From positions 2,356,001 through 2,420,000 of the forward strand of contig NZ_CP044972.1 of NCBI RefSeq assembly GCF_010104355.1: a DNA stretch of 64,000 bases. The letters run 5' to 3'. This stretch comes from Hydrogenophaga sp. PBL-H3 (GTDB lineage: Bacteria > Pseudomonadota > Gammaproteobacteria > Burkholderiales > Burkholderiaceae_C). This document shows positions 18,006-28,900 of this stretch, one piece after another (the stretch's first letter is position 1; every line of letters begins with the position of its first letter). The position numbers and the translations under genes were made by a program. The notes beneath the pieces were generated by a model, which searched no databases, had not been told where the DNA came from, and saw only the letters and a list, made by a program, of their open reading frames with translations.

Positions 18006-18640
18006 GCGCCCTGCCCCGTCAGTCCCAGGCGGCGCATCCAGCCGGCCAGCGCACGCTCGTTGTCATTGCCCGCTTCGTAGGCCGCCACCATGGCGGCATG
18101 GGATTCAGGTCGGTGCTGGTTGAGCTTGACCTTGCATTGCAGATCGACCACCCGCAGTTCGAAGGCGTGAATGCCACCCATCATCTTGTGCTGGTAGTCC
18201 TCGGGCAGCGCGCGCCACTGCGGGTCGTACGCCGGATCGTGGTCATGGATCAGGTGCTTGAGCAAGCGGTCCTTGTCATCGAACGATTCGATGAAGGTGG
18301 CCTGCACCTTGGCGTGCACGGCCAGGTAGCTCCAGGTCGGCACCCGGGTGAGATCGGGGTAGACGCGCGGCGTCATGTAGGCCTGCGGGCCCTGAAACAC
18401 CGCCAGCGCGGTGGCACGCTGGCGCAGGTAGCCTGCGTGCGGGTTGGGCCGGGCCACGTGACCCAGCAGCGTCAGGCCACCCCCACCGGCCTCATCCTCC
18501 TCCACCAGGTGCAGGGGCAGCGGTGTGACAAAGGGCAGGCCCTCGTCGTCGGTGGAAATGAGACTGGCGAACGGGTACGCGCGGATCAACTCCAGCGCAA
18601 TGGTTGGATCTTTGGCCGCAAACTGGGGTGGCAGGTACAT
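18002..18640 (-). CDS. FMN-binding negative transcriptional regulator, PaiB family
   Basis: 212 aa: MYLPPQFAAKDPTIALELIRAYPFASLIS is the typical PaiB start, with a split-barrel flavin-binding fold (VFQGPQAYMTPRVYPDLTRVPTWSY). The C-terminal HKMMGGIHAFEL...KLNQHRP is characteristic. Bacillus PaiB acts with PaiA in repression of degradative enzymes; in proteobacteria the role is mostly unknown. Follows guaA by 16 bp and overlaps the SGNH gene, so it is possibly cotranscribed with both. Confidence 0.87.
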   Translation of the reverse strand: MYLPPQFAAKDPTIALELIRAYPFASLISTDDEGLPFVTPLPLHLVEEDEAGGGGLTLLGHVARPNPHAGYLRQRATALAVFQGPQAYMTPRVYPDLTRVPTWSYLAVHAKVQATFIESFDDKDRLLKHLIHDHDPAYDPQWRALPEDYQHKMMGGIHAFELRVVDLQCKVKLNQHRPESHAAMVAAYEAGNDNERALAGWMRRLGLTGQGA

Positions 18641-18656
18641 GCTCGCGACTCCAGGA

Positions 18657-20273
18657 TCATTCCCACTCGATCGTTGCCGGCGGCTTGCTGCTCACGTCGT
18701 AGGTCACGCGGTTGATGCCGCGAACCTCGTTGATGATCCGGCTGGACACCTTCTTGAGCAGCGCGTAAGGCAGCTCGGCCCAGTCGGCGGTCATGAAGTC
18801 GCTGGTCTGCACCGCGCGCAGGGCCACCACAAAGTCGTAGGTGCGGCCGTCGCCCATCACACCCACGCTTTTCACCGGCAAGAAGACGGTAAAGGCCTGG
18901 CTGGTGAGGTCGTACCAGCTCTTGCCGCTGGGGTGGTCGATGGTGGAGCGCAGTTCTTCGATGAAGATCGCGTCGGCCCGGCGCAGAAGATCGGCATATT
19001 CCTTCTTCACTTCACCCAGAATGCGCACGCCCAGACCGGGGCCAGGGAAGGGGTGGCGGTAGACCATGTCGTGCGGCAGGCCCAGCGCCACGCCGAGTTC
19101 ACGCACCTCGTCCTTGAACAAATCGCGCAGCGGCTCCAGCAGTTTCAGGCCCAGTTGCTCGGGCAGGCCACCCACGTTGTGGTGGCTCTTGATGGTCACG
19201 GCCTTCTTGCTCTTGGCGCCGCCCGATTCGATCACGTCTGGATAAATAGTGCCTTGTGCCAACCACTTGGCGCCTTTTGTTGATGCACCACTTGAGATCA
19301 GTTTGGCGGCTTCAGCCTTGAAAACCTGAACGAATTCGCGGCCAATGATCTTGCGCTTGGCCTCCGGCTCGCTCACGCCAGCGAGGTGGCCGAGGAACTG
19401 ATCGGCCGCGTCCACGCGGATGACCTTGGCGTGCAGCTTGCCGACGAACATGTCCATCACCATGTCGCCCTCGTTCAGGCGCAGCAGGCCGTGGTCGACG
19501 AACACGCAGGTGAGCTGGTCGCCGATGGCGCGGTGGATCAGCGCCGCGGCCACCGACGAGTCGACGCCGCCGGACAGACCCAGGATCACTTCTTCATCGC
19601 CCACCTGCTCGCGGATCTTCTGCACCGCCTCTTCGATGTGGTCGCGCATCACCCAGTCGGCCCGGGTGGCGCAGATGTCGAGCACAAAACGCTCCAGCAT
19701 CGCCCGACCTTGTACTGTGTGCGTGACCTCGGGGTGGAATTGCACGGCGTAGAAGTGGCGCGCTTCGTCGGCCATGCCGGCGATGGGGCAGCTCTCGGTG
19801 CTGGCCATGAGCTTGAAGCCGGGCGGCAGCTCGGTCACCTTGTCGCCGTGGCTCATCCACACCTTGAGCATGCCGTGGCCATCGGGCGTGTGGAAGTCGG
19901 CAATATCCTTCAGCAGCGCGGTGTGGCCCCTGGCGCGCACTTCTGCGTAGCCGAACTCGCGCGTGTGGCCGCCCTCGACCTTGCCGCCCAGTTGCTGCGC
20001 CATGGTCTGCATGCCATAGCAGATGCCGAGAACCGGGATGCCCAACTCGTACACCGCGTCCGGTGCCTTGTCGTCCACCTCGTAGACGCTGGCGTGGCTG
20101 CCCGAGAGAATCACGCCCTTGAGCTGGCCGTCGGCGGCAAACTCGCGCACCCAGTCGCTGCTCACGTCGCAGGGATGCACTTCGCAGTACACATGCGCCT
20201 CGCGGACGCGGCGGGCAATGAGCTGGGTGACCTGGGAGCCGAAATCGAGGATGAGGATTTTCTGGTGCTGCAT
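18657..20273 (-). CDS. guaA: GMP synthase (glutamine-hydrolysing)
   Basis: 538 aa. N-terminal class I glutamine amidotransferase with nucleophile Cys85 (GICYGMQ) and the catalytic His/Glu in [12 protein letters not shown]-pyrophosphatase domain with P-loop [10 protein letters not shown] near residue 235; C-terminal dimerisation domain with [16 protein letters not shown] [14 protein letters not shown] and the ending KPPATIEWE. Converts XMP to GMP. It lies downstream of guaB, separated by a terminator-like hairpin, so both IMP-to-GMP steps are encoded together. Confidence 0.97.
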   Translation of the reverse strand: MQHQKILILDFGSQVTQLIARRVREAHVYCEVHPCDVSSDWVREFAADGQLKGVILSGSHASVYEVDDKAPDAVYELGIPVLGICYGMQTMAQQLGGKVEGGHTREFGYAEVRARGHTALLKDIADFHTPDGHGMLKVWMSHGDKVTELPPGFKLMASTESCPIAGMADEARHFYAVQFHPEVTHTVQGRAMLERFVLDICATRADWVMRDHIEEAVQKIREQVGDEEVILGLSGGVDSSVAAALIHRAIGDQLTCVFVDHGLLRLNEGDMVMDMFVGKLHAKVIRVDAADQFLGHLAGVSEPEAKRKIIGREFVQVFKAEAAKLISSGASTKGAKWLAQGTIYPDVIESGGAKSKKAVTIKSHHNVGGLPEQLGLKLLEPLRDLFKDEVRELGVALGLPHDMVYRHPFPGPGLGVRILGEVKKEYADLLRRADAIFIEELRSTIDHPSGKSWYDLTSQAFTVFLPVKSVGVMGDGRTYDFVVALRAVQTSDFMTADWAELPYALLKKVSSRIINEVRGINRVTYDVSSKPPATIEWE

Positions 20274-20303
20274 GGTGTTGTCTGGTTGGGCTGTTCAGAA
20301 AGC

Positions 20304-20328
20304 AAAAAGGCCGTCCATCAGGACGGCC
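20304..20328 (-). terminator. Terminator-like hairpin between guaB and guaA
   Basis: GGCCGTCC (20309-20316), loop ATCA, GGACGGCC (20321-20328); on the minus strand five T residues follow directly. It could end guaB transcription or act as an attenuator that lowers guaA expression relative to guaB. The remaining gap before guaA is about 30 bp. Confidence 0.8.
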
Positions 20329-20344
20329 ACTGGCGCATGGGCGC

Positions 20345-21814
20345 TTATTCTGCTCGGTAGTTGGGGGCTTCCTTGGTGATCTGCACGTCGTGCACGTGGC
20401 TCTCGCGGATACCCGCTGAGGTGATCTCGACGAACTCCGCCTTGTGGCGCATGTGCTCGATGCTCGGGCAGCCGCAGTAGCCCATGGCCGCGCGCAGGCC
20501 GCCGGCCATCTGGAAGATGATGGAGACGACCGAGCCCTTGTAGGGCACGCGGCCCTCAATGCCCTCGGGCACCAGCTTGTCGGCGTTGGGGTTGCCGGTG
20601 CTGCTTTCCTGGAAGTAGCGGTCGGCGCTGCCCTGCTGCATGGCACCGATGGAGCCCATGCCGCGGTAACCCTTGTAGCTGCGGCCCTGGAACAGAACAA
20701 TCTCGCCCGGCGACTCTTCGGTGCCGGCGAACATGCCACCCATCATCACGGTGTTGGCACCGGCCGCGATGGCCTTGGCAATGTCACCGCTGTAGCGGAT
20801 GCCGCCATCGGCAATCATCGGCACGCCCGTGCCCTGCAGAGCGGTGGCCACGCTGTCGATGGCCATGATCTGCGGCACACCCACGCCGGCCACGATGCGC
20901 GTGGTGCAGATCGAACCCGGGCCGATACCGACCTTCACCGCATCGGCACCAGCTTCGACGAGCGCCATGGCAGCGCCACCGGTGGCGATGTTGCCGCCGA
21001 TCACGTCGATCTGCGGGTAGTTCTGCTTGACCCAGCGCACACGATCGATCACGCCCTTGCTGTGACCGTGCGCGGTGTCCACCACGATGGCATCGACGCC
21101 GGCTTTCACCAGCGCTTCCACGCGTTCTTCAGTGCCCTCGCCCACGCCCACTGCTGCGCCCACACGCAGGCGGCCCGACGGATCGCGCGCGGCATTGGGG
21201 AAGTTGAGCTGTTTGGTGATGTCTTTCACCGTGATCAGGCCCTTGAGCTCAAAGGCGTCGTTGACCAGCAGCAGGCGTTCGAGCTTGTGCTTGTTGAGCA
21301 AGGTCTTGGCCTCGGCCGGCGTGGTGCCGTCGGGCATGGTGATCAGGCGCTCGCGCGGCGTCATGATTTCACTCACCGGCAAGTCGTAGCGGGTCTCGAA
21401 ACGCAGGTCGCGGCCGGTGACGATACCGACCACCCGGCCAGCCTCGACCACTGGAAAACCGGAGATACCCAACTCATCCGAGAGCTTCATCACCTGGCGG
21501 ATGGTGGTTTGCGGCGAGATCACCACCGGGTCGCGCAGCACACCCGACTCGTAGCGCTTGACTTTGGCCACCTGGGCGGCCTGCTCCTGCGGCGTGAGGT
21601 TCTTGTGGATGATGCCGATGCCGCCCTCTTGCGCAATCGCGATTGCCAGACGGGCCTCGGTGACCGTGTCCATGGCCGCAGAAACCAAGGGCAGGTTCAG
21701 CTGGATGTTGCGGGAGAACTGGGTGGCAAGGGATGTGTCCTTGGGCAGGACCTGGGAGTACGCTGGCACCAGCAACACGTCGTCGAAGGTGAGCGCTTTG
21801 CCGAGTAGGCGCAT
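20345..21814 (-). CDS. guaB: IMP dehydrogenase
   Basis: 489 aa from [23 protein letters not shown] barrel interrupted by two CBS domains (about residues 95-205, with [19 protein letters not shown]), active-site Cys in [15 protein letters not shown], flap region with [17 protein letters not shown], and the closing catalytic Arg/Tyr part [10 protein letters not shown]. Oxidises IMP to XMP with NAD. An upstream in-frame ATG at 21889 was rejected because it adds residues foreign to the family. Confidence 0.97.
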   Translation of the reverse strand: MRLLGKALTFDDVLLVPAYSQVLPKDTSLATQFSRNIQLNLPLVSAAMDTVTEARLAIAIAQEGGIGIIHKNLTPQEQAAQVAKVKRYESGVLRDPVVISPQTTIRQVMKLSDELGISGFPVVEAGRVVGIVTGRDLRFETRYDLPVSEIMTPRERLITMPDGTTPAEAKTLLNKHKLERLLLVNDAFELKGLITVKDITKQLNFPNAARDPSGRLRVGAAVGVGEGTEERVEALVKAGVDAIVVDTAHGHSKGVIDRVRWVKQNYPQIDVIGGNIATGGAAMALVEAGADAVKVGIGPGSICTTRIVAGVGVPQIMAIDSVATALQGTGVPMIADGGIRYSGDIAKAIAAGANTVMMGGMFAGTEESPGEIVLFQGRSYKGYRGMGSIGAMQQGSADRYFQESSTGNPNADKLVPEGIEGRVPYKGSVVSIIFQMAGGLRAAMGYCGCPSIEHMRHKAEFVEITSAGIRESHVHDVQITKEAPNYRAE

Positions 21815-21985
21815 GGGAAAGCTCCAAAAGCGTCGATTGTAGCCGGCCGACCCGAGGGCAAACCCGTGCCTCGGCGCACGCAATACCAACCGCTCAGTGG
21901 CGAAAAACCACCACTGCGGCGGCTCGTGCCCAATGGGGCGTCAGGCGCGCGCGGCGCCTGCTGGACTCGGGGCTAAACTCAAGAA

Positions 21986-22531
21986 ATGTCACAAGCCAAC
22001 TCCCCAAAACCGTCCTGGCGTAACCCACTGCTGATGGGACTGCTGCTCGCGCTCAGCACCGCCGCGATGGCGCAATGGCAATGGGTCGATGGCACCGGCC
22101 GCAAGGTGTTCAGCGACACCGCGCCACCAGCGAGCATCCCCGACAAGAACGTCCTCAAGAAACCGGGCATGGGCATGGCCCCACCCGCCGCTGCGCAGCC
22201 GGCCTTGGCAGCGGCTGCACCGGCCACCACCACGCCTGCTGCGCCCCAGATTCCGGCTCGCGACGCCGAGCTGGAAGCGAAAAAGAAACAAGCCGAACAA
22301 GCTGAAGACGCGAAGAAAAAAGCCGAGCTGGAACGGGTGACAAAGGCTCGCGCCGAGAACTGCGAACGTGCGCGAAAGGCCAAGATCACCATGGATTCAG
22401 GCGTGCGCATGGCCACCACCAATGCCAAGGGAGAGCGCGAGATCATGGACGACAAAGCCAAAGCCGCCGAGGCCCAGCGCATGGACGGCATCATCCGCAG
22501 CGATTGCGGTCCTCTGCCCAAGCAGCAGTGA
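21986..22531 (+). CDS. Exported DUF4124 domain protein
   Basis: 181 aa. Signal peptide ends around ALSTAAMAQ (residue 30); then the DUF4124 core QWQWVDGTGRKVFSDTAPP, a short domain common in periplasmic proteins of beta- and gammaproteobacteria. A Pro/Ala linker and a highly charged helical stretch (LEAKKKQAEQAEDAKKKAELERV, about residues 95-125) likely form a coiled coil. Function unknown. A hairpin with T run follows it. Confidence 0.85.
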   Translation: MSQANSPKPSWRNPLLMGLLLALSTAAMAQWQWVDGTGRKVFSDTAPPASIPDKNVLKKPGMGMAPPAAAQPALAAAAPATTTPAAPQIPARDAELEAKKKQAEQAEDAKKKAELERVTKARAENCERARKAKITMDSGVRMATTNAKGEREIMDDKAKAAEAQRMDGIIRSDCGPLPKQQ

Positions 22532-22553
22532 TCACCCTCGACCTATTCAGACT

Positions 22554-22883
22554 TCAGTAGCCGGCCTTGGAGCCGGCTTTTCGTCGGGCAAACAAACCCG
22601 TACCGCGGGCGCCCTGCCCCACGAAGCGCTCCCGGCGAGCCACTTTCGGATCCACCCGCAGCGCGCGGTAGACCTCAAGGCGGTCACCTTCACGCAACAC
22701 GTGCTCAGGGTCCACCCGCCGGCCCCACACACCCAGCGTCAGTGCTGGCGTACCGAGTTCGGGGAAGGCCTCCAGCCATCCCGCCAGCTTCAGCGCATGC
22801 AGCGCCGTGCTTCCGTCGGGCACCGACAAGTCCTGTTGAACCACCTCATGCGGCGCACTGGCATGGATCAGTGTGATCTGCAT
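22554..22883 (-). CDS. rnfH: RnfH family ubiquitin-like protein
   Basis: 109 aa from MQITLIHASAPHEVVQQDLS; earlier in-frame Mets fall inside ratA and were rejected. A beta-grasp fold pattern with GVWGRRVDPEHVLREGDRLEVYRALRVDPK is diagnostic for RnfH (UPF0125). The tail is basic (ARRKAGSKAGY). Usually encoded beside ratA, as here, 7 bp downstream. Molecular function is not established. Confidence 0.88.
   Translation of the reverse strand: MQITLIHASAPHEVVQQDLSVPDGSTALHALKLAGWLEAFPELGTPALTLGVWGRRVDPEHVLREGDRLEVYRALRVDPKVARRERFVGQGARGTGLFARRKAGSKAGY
22559..22582 (+). terminator. Terminator after the DUF4124 gene
   Basis: AGCCGGC (22559-22565) pairs with GCCGGCT (22572-22578), loop CTTGGA, then TTTT. 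It overlaps the last codons of rnfH on the other strand. Confidence 0.7.
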
Positions 22884-22890
22884 GCCAATC

Positions 22891-23337
22891 TCAGTCAGCG
22901 CCGTATACCTGATCGGCGCGCTTGACGAACGCATCCACCAGGTTGCCGGCGATCTTGTCGAAAACAGGCCCCACGAGAGCGGCCAGCGTGGTGCTGGAGA
23001 AGCCATAGCTCAGCGTGAACTCCACCTTGCAGGCGCGTTGTGTGTCATCTCCCAATGGGGTGAACTCCCAGCTGCCGTCAAGCCTGGAAAAAGGGCCGTC
23101 CACGAGTTCCATGAGCACCTTGCGGTCGGTCTCGTGGGTGTTGCGGGTGGTGAAGCTGTGGCGCAGGCCACTGATGGCCATGCCCACGCGCGCGACCATG
23201 CCATCTTCGACTTGTTCAAGCACTTCGCCATGTTCGCACCAGGGCAGAAACTGCGGGTAGTGTGCAACGTTGGTCACCAGCGCGAACATTTCGGGCGCGC
23301 TGTGCCACAGCAAGACGGACTTGTGAATCGTTTTCAT
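22891..23337 (-). CDS. ratA: RatA family START/COQ10-like protein
   Basis: 148 aa from MKTIHKSVLLWHSAPEMFAL, the standard start of the family; typical stretches are DVAHYPQFLPWC-like NVAHYPQFLPWCEHGEV and FDKIAGNLVDAFVKRA. The fold is a START/polyketide-cyclase-like cavity. E. coli RatA has been reported to block 70S formation, while the eukaryotic homologue COQ10 binds coenzyme Q; for this protein a ubiquinone-binding role is equally likely. It is encoded with rnfH and divergent from smpB across only 48 bp, the widespread smpB/ratA/rnfH arrangement. Confidence 0.92.
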   Translation of the reverse strand: MKTIHKSVLLWHSAPEMFALVTNVAHYPQFLPWCEHGEVLEQVEDGMVARVGMAISGLRHSFTTRNTHETDRKVLMELVDGPFSRLDGSWEFTPLGDDTQRACKVEFTLSYGFSSTTLAALVGPVFDKIAGNLVDAFVKRADQVYGAD

Positions 23338-23385
23338 ACAATCGAAGTCATTGTATTGGCCTGAAACGGCCGCACCTCGCGCGCC

Positions 23386-23880
23386 ATGGCCACCAAAAAC
23401 AGCAAAGCACCTACCACCAAAGGCCTCGACAGCCGCATTGCCGACAACAAGAAGGCATTCTTCAACTACGCCATCGAGGAACGCTTTGAAGCCGGCATGG
23501 TGCTCGAGGGCTGGGAAGTGAAGGCCCTGCGCGAGGGCAAGGTGCAGCTCACCGACGGTTATGTGGTCATTCGCAGCGGCGAGCTGTTCCTCATTGGTTG
23601 CCAGATCAATGCGCTGCACACGGCCTCCACCCACATCAGTCCGGACGCGGTGCGCACCAAGAAGTTGCTGCTGCACAAGGACGAGATCCGTCGACTCATT
23701 GGCAAGGTCGAGCAGAAGGGCTACACGCTGGTGCCGCTGAACCTGCACTGGAAAAACGGCAAGGTGAAATGCGACCTGGCGCTGGCCAAGGGCAAAGCCG
23801 AGCACGACAAGCGCGACACCATCAAGGACCGCGAAGGCAAGCGCGAGGTCGACCGCGCCATGAAGTCGCGCAACCGCTGA
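23386..23880 (+). CDS. smpB: SsrA-binding protein SmpB
   Basis: 164 aa with an oligonucleotide-binding barrel. Signatures [29 protein letters not shown] and [17 protein letters not shown]; the basic C-terminal helix-forming tail [14 protein letters not shown] reads the mRNA channel. Delivers tmRNA to stalled ribosomes for trans-translation. The ssrA gene is not in this window. Confidence 0.97.
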   Translation: MATKNSKAPTTKGLDSRIADNKKAFFNYAIEERFEAGMVLEGWEVKALREGKVQLTDGYVVIRSGELFLIGCQINALHTASTHISPDAVRTKKLLLHKDEIRRLIGKVEQKGYTLVPLNLHWKNGKVKCDLALAKGKAEHDKRDTIKDREGKREVDRAMKSRNR

Positions 23881-23895
23881 GGCTGCACGTCCCCT

Positions 23896-24996
23896 TCAGC
23901 GCAGGTGCATGAGCGGATGGGCCTCCGCCGTCCACGGGCTTTCAAAAAACGCGGCCACCTGCCCTCTTCCCACGTCTTCAATGCGCTCGGGATTCCAGCG
24001 CGGCTGATGGTCCTTGTCCACCGCCAACGCCCGGATGCCTTCCACCGTTTCACTGGCGGCGCCCGGGCGCAGGTGGAAGCAGCGGTGCACCATGCCGCGC
24101 TCCATGCGCAGGTTGTCGGCCAGGCCCATGGCGCGGGCGCGGCGAACCTGCTCCAGCACCACGTGCAACATCAGCGGTGAGCGGTGGCGCAGGGTGGCCG
24201 CAGTGGCCTTGGCCCACTCGCCATCACCCGACTCCAGCGTGGAGATGATGGCGTGCATGTCGGGCAGGCCGAACACACGCTCGATCTCCCTGGCAGGCCA
24301 GCTGCCTGGCGAGACGGTGGTGCTGAGGTGGCTCGCACACCAGCGCTCCACCGAGGCACCGTTCTCGAACGGGGTCTGGGCCAGCGAGTTCCACAGACCC
24401 ACGAGGCGGCCCGACTCGATGAAGCCGTCGGCCAAGCCCGCGGCCATGGCGTCGCGCGCGCCGAGCACCTGGCCAGTGAGCGCGAGGTATTCGCCCAGGC
24501 GGCCCGGACAGCGGCTCAGGAAATAACCACCGCCCACATCGGGAAACAGGCCGATGTGGGTCTCGGGCATGGCGAGCTTGCTGCGCTCGGTGACGATGCG
24601 CAGGCTCGCCCCCTGGCTGATGCCCATGCCGCCCCCCATGACGATGCCGTCCATGAAAGCGATGTAGGGCTTGGGGTAGGTGTGGATCAGGTGGTTGAGA
24701 GCGTACTCTTCGGTAAAAAATGCTTCCAGCGAAGCGTCACCCGAGAGCGCGGCCTGGTGGAAATAGCGGATGTCGCCGCCCGCGCAGAACTGGCCAAACG
24801 GGCCTTCCTTGTTCACGCCGCGCACCGCAACCGCCTGCACCTGATCGTCGTCGCGCCAGGCCACCAAGGCCTGTGTGATGCTGCGGATCATCTCAAGCGA
24901 CAAGGCGTTGAGAGCCTTGGGGCGGTTGAGCGTGATGCATCCCACGCGGCCCAGGACTTCGGCAATGACGTGGGTTTCGGGCACAGGGGCGTTCAT
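23896..24996 (-). CDS. Enoyl-CoA hydratase/isomerase family, 3-hydroxyisobutyryl-CoA hydrolase-like
   Basis: 366 aa from MNAPVPETHVIAEVLGRVG. Crotonase-fold oxyanion segments: FCAGGDIRYFHQAAL (first Gly pair) and DGIVMGGGMGISQGASLRI; the catalytic-region motif METHIGLFPDVGGGYFLSR-type (PETHIGLFPDVGGGYFLSRC) is diagnostic for the 3-hydroxyisobutyryl-CoA hydrolase subgroup of valine breakdown. A long C-terminal helical half fits that subgroup (about 350-380 aa). Convergent with smpB; 22 bp downstream of the EamA transporter gene. Confidence 0.88.
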   Translation of the reverse strand: MNAPVPETHVIAEVLGRVGCITLNRPKALNALSLEMIRSITQALVAWRDDDQVQAVAVRGVNKEGPFGQFCAGGDIRYFHQAALSGDASLEAFFTEEYALNHLIHTYPKPYIAFMDGIVMGGGMGISQGASLRIVTERSKLAMPETHIGLFPDVGGGYFLSRCPGRLGEYLALTGQVLGARDAMAAGLADGFIESGRLVGLWNSLAQTPFENGASVERWCASHLSTTVSPGSWPAREIERVFGLPDMHAIISTLESGDGEWAKATAATLRHRSPLMLHVVLEQVRRARAMGLADNLRMERGMVHRCFHLRPGAASETVEGIRALAVDKDHQPRWNPERIEDVGRGQVAAFFESPWTAEAHPLMHLR

Positions 24997-25018
24997 CGTT
25001 GTTCTTCCGAAAAGTCGT

Positions 25019-26038
25019 TCATTGTGGCTGCTGGTCAACGGTCTGTATGCGAGGAGAACGCGCGCGCGAACGCCAGCCCAGCAACTCGTTGATCACCAGG
25101 GCGCCGATCACCAGACTGCCACCCAGCAACACTTCTTCGCCGGGGGCTTCATTGGCCCAGATCCAGGCCAGCAGGATGCCGAAAATCACTTCCAGCAAAG
25201 CCAGCAGCGAGACCTCGGGCGCCTTGAGAACACGTGCGCACACCACCGACAGTGCGCAGGGAATCGCTAGCTGGACCAGGCCCAGCAGGGCCAGCCAGAG
25301 CACGTCGCTGGCGGTGGCCGAGAACGGCAGCGCCAGGGGCAGCGTGAGCACAGACGAGAGCACCGCACCCAGCAGCACCGAGGGCACCAGGTCGATCTTT
25401 TCGCCGTGGGTCTGGCCGCGTTGCACCACGGTCCAGTTGATGGCGCCAGCGATGGGCACACACAACGCCGAGATCGAACCCAGTACCAAGCCACCAGAGT
25501 CGAGTTCCGGATGGGCCAAGGCCTGGATGAACTGGCTGCCGTACATGTAGGCAATGCCCGCACCCGCAGCCAGGATGGCGAACCATGTGCGTGTGGCCAG
25601 CCGCTGGCCGATGAAGATGCGTGCCACCAGCGCGGTGAACAAAGGCCCGACCGACATGATGACCAGCACGTTGGCCACGCTGGTGAACGTGAGCGCGAGC
25701 ATGAAGGCCGTGAACATGACAGACCAGCAAACGCCGGATATCCAGAACGCCGACGATTCGGGAATGAGGCCCCAGTGGCGCTTGAGCCATGTGCGCAACG
25801 ATGGCGTCTCTGCGGGTTCGACCAGGTGTCCCTGGCTGCGGTCTACATGGCGCCAAAGGGGCAGGATGACCAGCAGCGAGAGCGCGGTGAAAGCGCTGCG
25901 CCAGAACGTGACCTCAAACCGCGCAGCGGATTCGAGCTGGCGTGACACCACACCGGCGATCGACCACATGAGCGTGACCGCCAGCATGAGAAAAACCGCC
26001 TGGCTGTGGGTCAGGCGGTTGAGGGCGCGAAAAGGCAT
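25019..26038 (-). CDS. EamA/DMT family transporter
   Basis: 339 aa with ten predicted membrane helices in two EamA repeats (for example AVFLMLAVTLMWSIAGVVSRQ at the start and SLLALLEVIFGILLAWIWANE near the end; the latter ends in the usual GE-rich second-repeat motif). DMT family members export or import metabolites such as amino acids; no substrate can be given. Lies between typA and the crotonase-family gene, same strand. Confidence 0.88.
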   Translation of the reverse strand: MPFRALNRLTHSQAVFLMLAVTLMWSIAGVVSRQLESAARFEVTFWRSAFTALSLLVILPLWRHVDRSQGHLVEPAETPSLRTWLKRHWGLIPESSAFWISGVCWSVMFTAFMLALTFTSVANVLVIMSVGPLFTALVARIFIGQRLATRTWFAILAAGAGIAYMYGSQFIQALAHPELDSGGLVLGSISALCVPIAGAINWTVVQRGQTHGEKIDLVPSVLLGAVLSSVLTLPLALPFSATASDVLWLALLGLVQLAIPCALSVVCARVLKAPEVSLLALLEVIFGILLAWIWANEAPGEEVLLGGSLVIGALVINELLGWRSRARSPRIQTVDQQPQ

Positions 26039-26088
26039 GGCCAGTTCAGATCGGAGCGGCCGCAGCGCCGAGCTGCGGCCCGCCGGGA

Positions 26089-27912
26089 TCAGCTCTTGGA
26101 GGCGCGCTTGCGGTCGCTTTCCTTCAGGAAGCGTTTGCGCAGACGCACGCTCTTGGGCGTGATCTCGACCAGTTCGTCGTCTTCGATGAATTCCACGCCG
26201 TACTCAAGGTTGAGGTCAACCGGTGGCGTGATCTTGATCGCATCTTCCTTGCCGCTGACGCGGAAGTTGGTCAGCTGCTTGGTGCGGGTGGCGTTGACGA
26301 TCAGATCGTTGTCGCGGTTGTGGATACCCACGATCATGCCTTCATACACCGGGTCGCCGGCGCGCACGAACATGCGGCCGCGGTCGTCGAGCTTGCCCAG
26401 GGCATAGGTGAAGATCTCACCGTCGTCCATCGAGATCAGCACGCCGTTCTTGCGGCTGGCGATGTCGCCCTTGTGTGGCTCGTAGCCGTCGAAGATGTTG
26501 GCGATCAAGCCAGAACCGCGCGTCAGGTTCAGGAATTCGTTGGTGAAACCGATCAGGCCGCGCGCCGGAATGCGGTACTCCAGGCGCACACGGCCACGGC
26601 CGTCGGGCTCCATGTTGGCCAGTTCGCCCTTGCGCTCACCCAGCGCCTGCATCACGCCGCCCTGGTGCTGCTCTTCGATGTCGGCCGTCACCATCTCGAT
26701 AGGCTCATGACGCACACCGTCGATATCGCGGAACACCACGCGCGGCTTGGACACCGCGAGTTCGTAGCCTTCGCGGCGCATGTTTTCCAGCAAGATGGTC
26801 AGGTGCAGTTCGCCGCGGCCCATCACTTCGAAGATGCCGTCTTCGTCGGTTTCCTTCACGCGCAAGGCCACGTTGTGCTGCAGCTCTTTCTGCAGGCGGT
26901 CCCAGATCTGGCGGCTGGTCACGTACTTGCCTTCACGGCCGGCCAGCGGGCTGGTGTTCACGCAGAAGTTCATGGTCAGCGTGGGCTCGTCGATCTTGAG
27001 CATGGGCAGCGGCGCGGGGTTCAGCGGATCGGTCACGGTCACGCCGATGCCGATGTCCGGAATGCCGTTGATCAGCACGATGTCGCCGGGGCCGGCTTCG
27101 GTCACCTGAACACGGTCCAGGCCCTGGAACTTGAGCACCTGGTTGACACGGCCCTTGACGACCTTGCCGTCCACGCCTTCCATCACGACCACGTCCATGT
27201 TGGGCTTGATCGTGCCCTGGCTGATGCGGCCCACGCCGATGCGGCCGACGAAGGTGGAGAAATCGAGCGCCGAAACCTGGAGCTGCAGCGGAGCAGCCGG
27301 ATCGCCCTGCTGAGGCGGCACGTGCTTGAGCACGGTGTTGAACAGGGCCGACATGTCGGGCCCCCACTGCTCGCCGGGTGCGCCTTCGACCAGCGAGGTC
27401 CAACCGTTGATGCCCGAGGCGTAAACCACGGGGAAGTCGAGCTGCTCGTCGTTGGCGCCGAGTTTGTCGAACAGGTCGAACGCGGCGTTGATGACGGCGT
27501 CGGGACGCGCGCCTGGCTTGTCGACCTTGTTCACCACGACGATGGGCTTGAGGCCGAGCGCCAGCGCTTTTTTGGTCACGAAGCGCGTCTGCGGCATCGG
27601 GCCTTCTTGCGCGTCGATCAGCAGCACCACGCCGTCCACCATGGACAGGGCGCGCTCGACTTCACCACCAAAGTCCGCGTGGCCGGGGGTGTCGACGATG
27701 TTGATGTGCGTGCCTTCCCAGCTCACGGCGCAGTTCTTGGCCAGGATGGTGATGCCTCGCTCACGTTCGATGGCGTTGTTGTCCATCACGGTGTCGACGA
27801 TCTTCTCGTGCTCGGCGAATGTGCCCGACTGGCGAAGCAGTTGGTCCACCATGGTGGTTTTGCCATGGTCAACGTGGGCAATGATGGCGATGTTGCGGAT
27901 TTGTTTGCTCAT
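26089..27912 (-). CDS. typA: Ribosome-associated GTPase TypA/BipA
   Basis: 607 aa. G-domain motifs: [11 protein letters not shown] (G1), RGITI (G2), DTPGHADF (G3), NKVDKP (G4). EF-G-like domains II, III and V follow, plus the BipA-specific C-terminal domain ([27 protein letters not shown]). It helps 50S assembly and growth at low temperature. ATG overlaps the truB stop (27909-27912), so it is the distal gene of the rimP-nusA-infB-rbfA-truB unit. Confidence 0.96.
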   Translation of the reverse strand: MSKQIRNIAIIAHVDHGKTTMVDQLLRQSGTFAEHEKIVDTVMDNNAIERERGITILAKNCAVSWEGTHINIVDTPGHADFGGEVERALSMVDGVVLLIDAQEGPMPQTRFVTKKALALGLKPIVVVNKVDKPGARPDAVINAAFDLFDKLGANDEQLDFPVVYASGINGWTSLVEGAPGEQWGPDMSALFNTVLKHVPPQQGDPAAPLQLQVSALDFSTFVGRIGVGRISQGTIKPNMDVVVMEGVDGKVVKGRVNQVLKFQGLDRVQVTEAGPGDIVLINGIPDIGIGVTVTDPLNPAPLPMLKIDEPTLTMNFCVNTSPLAGREGKYVTSRQIWDRLQKELQHNVALRVKETDEDGIFEVMGRGELHLTILLENMRREGYELAVSKPRVVFRDIDGVRHEPIEMVTADIEEQHQGGVMQALGERKGELANMEPDGRGRVRLEYRIPARGLIGFTNEFLNLTRGSGLIANIFDGYEPHKGDIASRKNGVLISMDDGEIFTYALGKLDDRGRMFVRAGDPVYEGMIVGIHNRDNDLIVNATRTKQLTNFRVSGKEDAIKITPPVDLNLEYGVEFIEDDELVEITPKSVRLRKRFLKESDRKRASKS

Positions 27913-28898
27913 GATGCGAGTTCCGGTGAGGTTTCCAGGATTTGCTGTATTTCGATGGGGCTCAGCAGCCGCCCCGGGATCAGTTCACCAGCCACGGTGT
28001 GCGCGCTGCCCAGCAGCACGGCTTCTTGTGAAAACGATGCGTCACCTGCAGGCACCGGGCCGAACACGGCCACCCGCTCCTGGTCGGCCCAGGCACCCCG
28101 GCGGCGCAAGCCGCTGAGGAAACGTCCGGCATCGTCGGCGTCCAGCGTGACGGTCTCGTGTCCGTCCAGCAGGGTTTGCACCGGCAGCAACAGCGCCATG
28201 CGCTCGTTTTCGTCCAGCGCTTCCAGAGCCTGCAGCGATATGCATTGCGATGCGTTGAACGGGCCGGTTTCGGTGCGGCGCAGCATGCTGAGGTGCCCAC
28301 CACATCCGAGGGCCTCGGCGATGTCCTCGCCCAGCGTGCGGATGTAGGTGCCCTTGCTGCAGCGCACACGCAGTCGCAAAAAGGGTGCGTCGCCCTGCAG
28401 CTGCATGTCCAGCAGGTCGAGGTCGTGAATGACGACGTGGCGCGCCTCGCGCTCCACCGTCTCACCCTGGCGGGCGTATTCGTAGAGGGGCTTGCCGTCC
28501 TTCTTCAGGGCGCTGTGCATGGGCGGCACCTGGGTGATCGGGCCCATGAAGGCATCGAGCGCTTCGACCACCTGCCCCGGCGTGCAAACCACATCGCGGG
28601 TCTGGATCACGTCGCCCTCGGCGTCACCGGTGCTGGTTTTCACGCCAAGGCGCACCACGGTCTCGTAGGTCTTGTCGGCATCCAGATGGATCTGACTGAA
28701 TTTGGTGGCGGCGCCAAAACACAGCGGCAACACGCCCGTGGCGAGTGGATCCAGCGTACCGGTGTGGCCGGCTTTCTCGGCTCGCAACAACCACTTGGCC
28801 TTTTGCAAAGCCTGGTTGCTGGAGAGACCCAGCGGTTTGTCGAGCAACAGCACCCCGTGCACAGGGCGCCGCTGCACCCTCGTGCGTGGCGCGTGCAT
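27909..28898 (-). CDS. truB: tRNA pseudouridine(55) synthase
   Basis: 329 aa. TruB motifs [19 protein letters not shown], catalytic Asp in [39 protein letters not shown] and [16 protein letters not shown]. Makes pseudouridine 55 in the T loop of tRNAs. The C-terminal part (after about residue 215) carries a divergent PUA-like region. Follows rbfA by 2 bp. Confidence 0.96.
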   Translation of the reverse strand: MHAPRTRVQRRPVHGVLLLDKPLGLSSNQALQKAKWLLRAEKAGHTGTLDPLATGVLPLCFGAATKFSQIHLDADKTYETVVRLGVKTSTGDAEGDVIQTRDVVCTPGQVVEALDAFMGPITQVPPMHSALKKDGKPLYEYARQGETVEREARHVVIHDLDLLDMQLQGDAPFLRLRVRCSKGTYIRTLGEDIAEALGCGGHLSMLRRTETGPFNASQCISLQALEALDENERMALLLPVQTLLDGHETVTLDADDAGRFLSGLRRRGAWADQERVAVFGPVPAGDASFSQEAVLLGSAHTVAGELIPGRLLSPIEIQQILETSPELAS

Positions 28899-28900
28899 GG

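Noticed and set aside
20444..21808. Open frame antisense to guaB
   Set aside because: Shadow of guaB; no recognisable motif.
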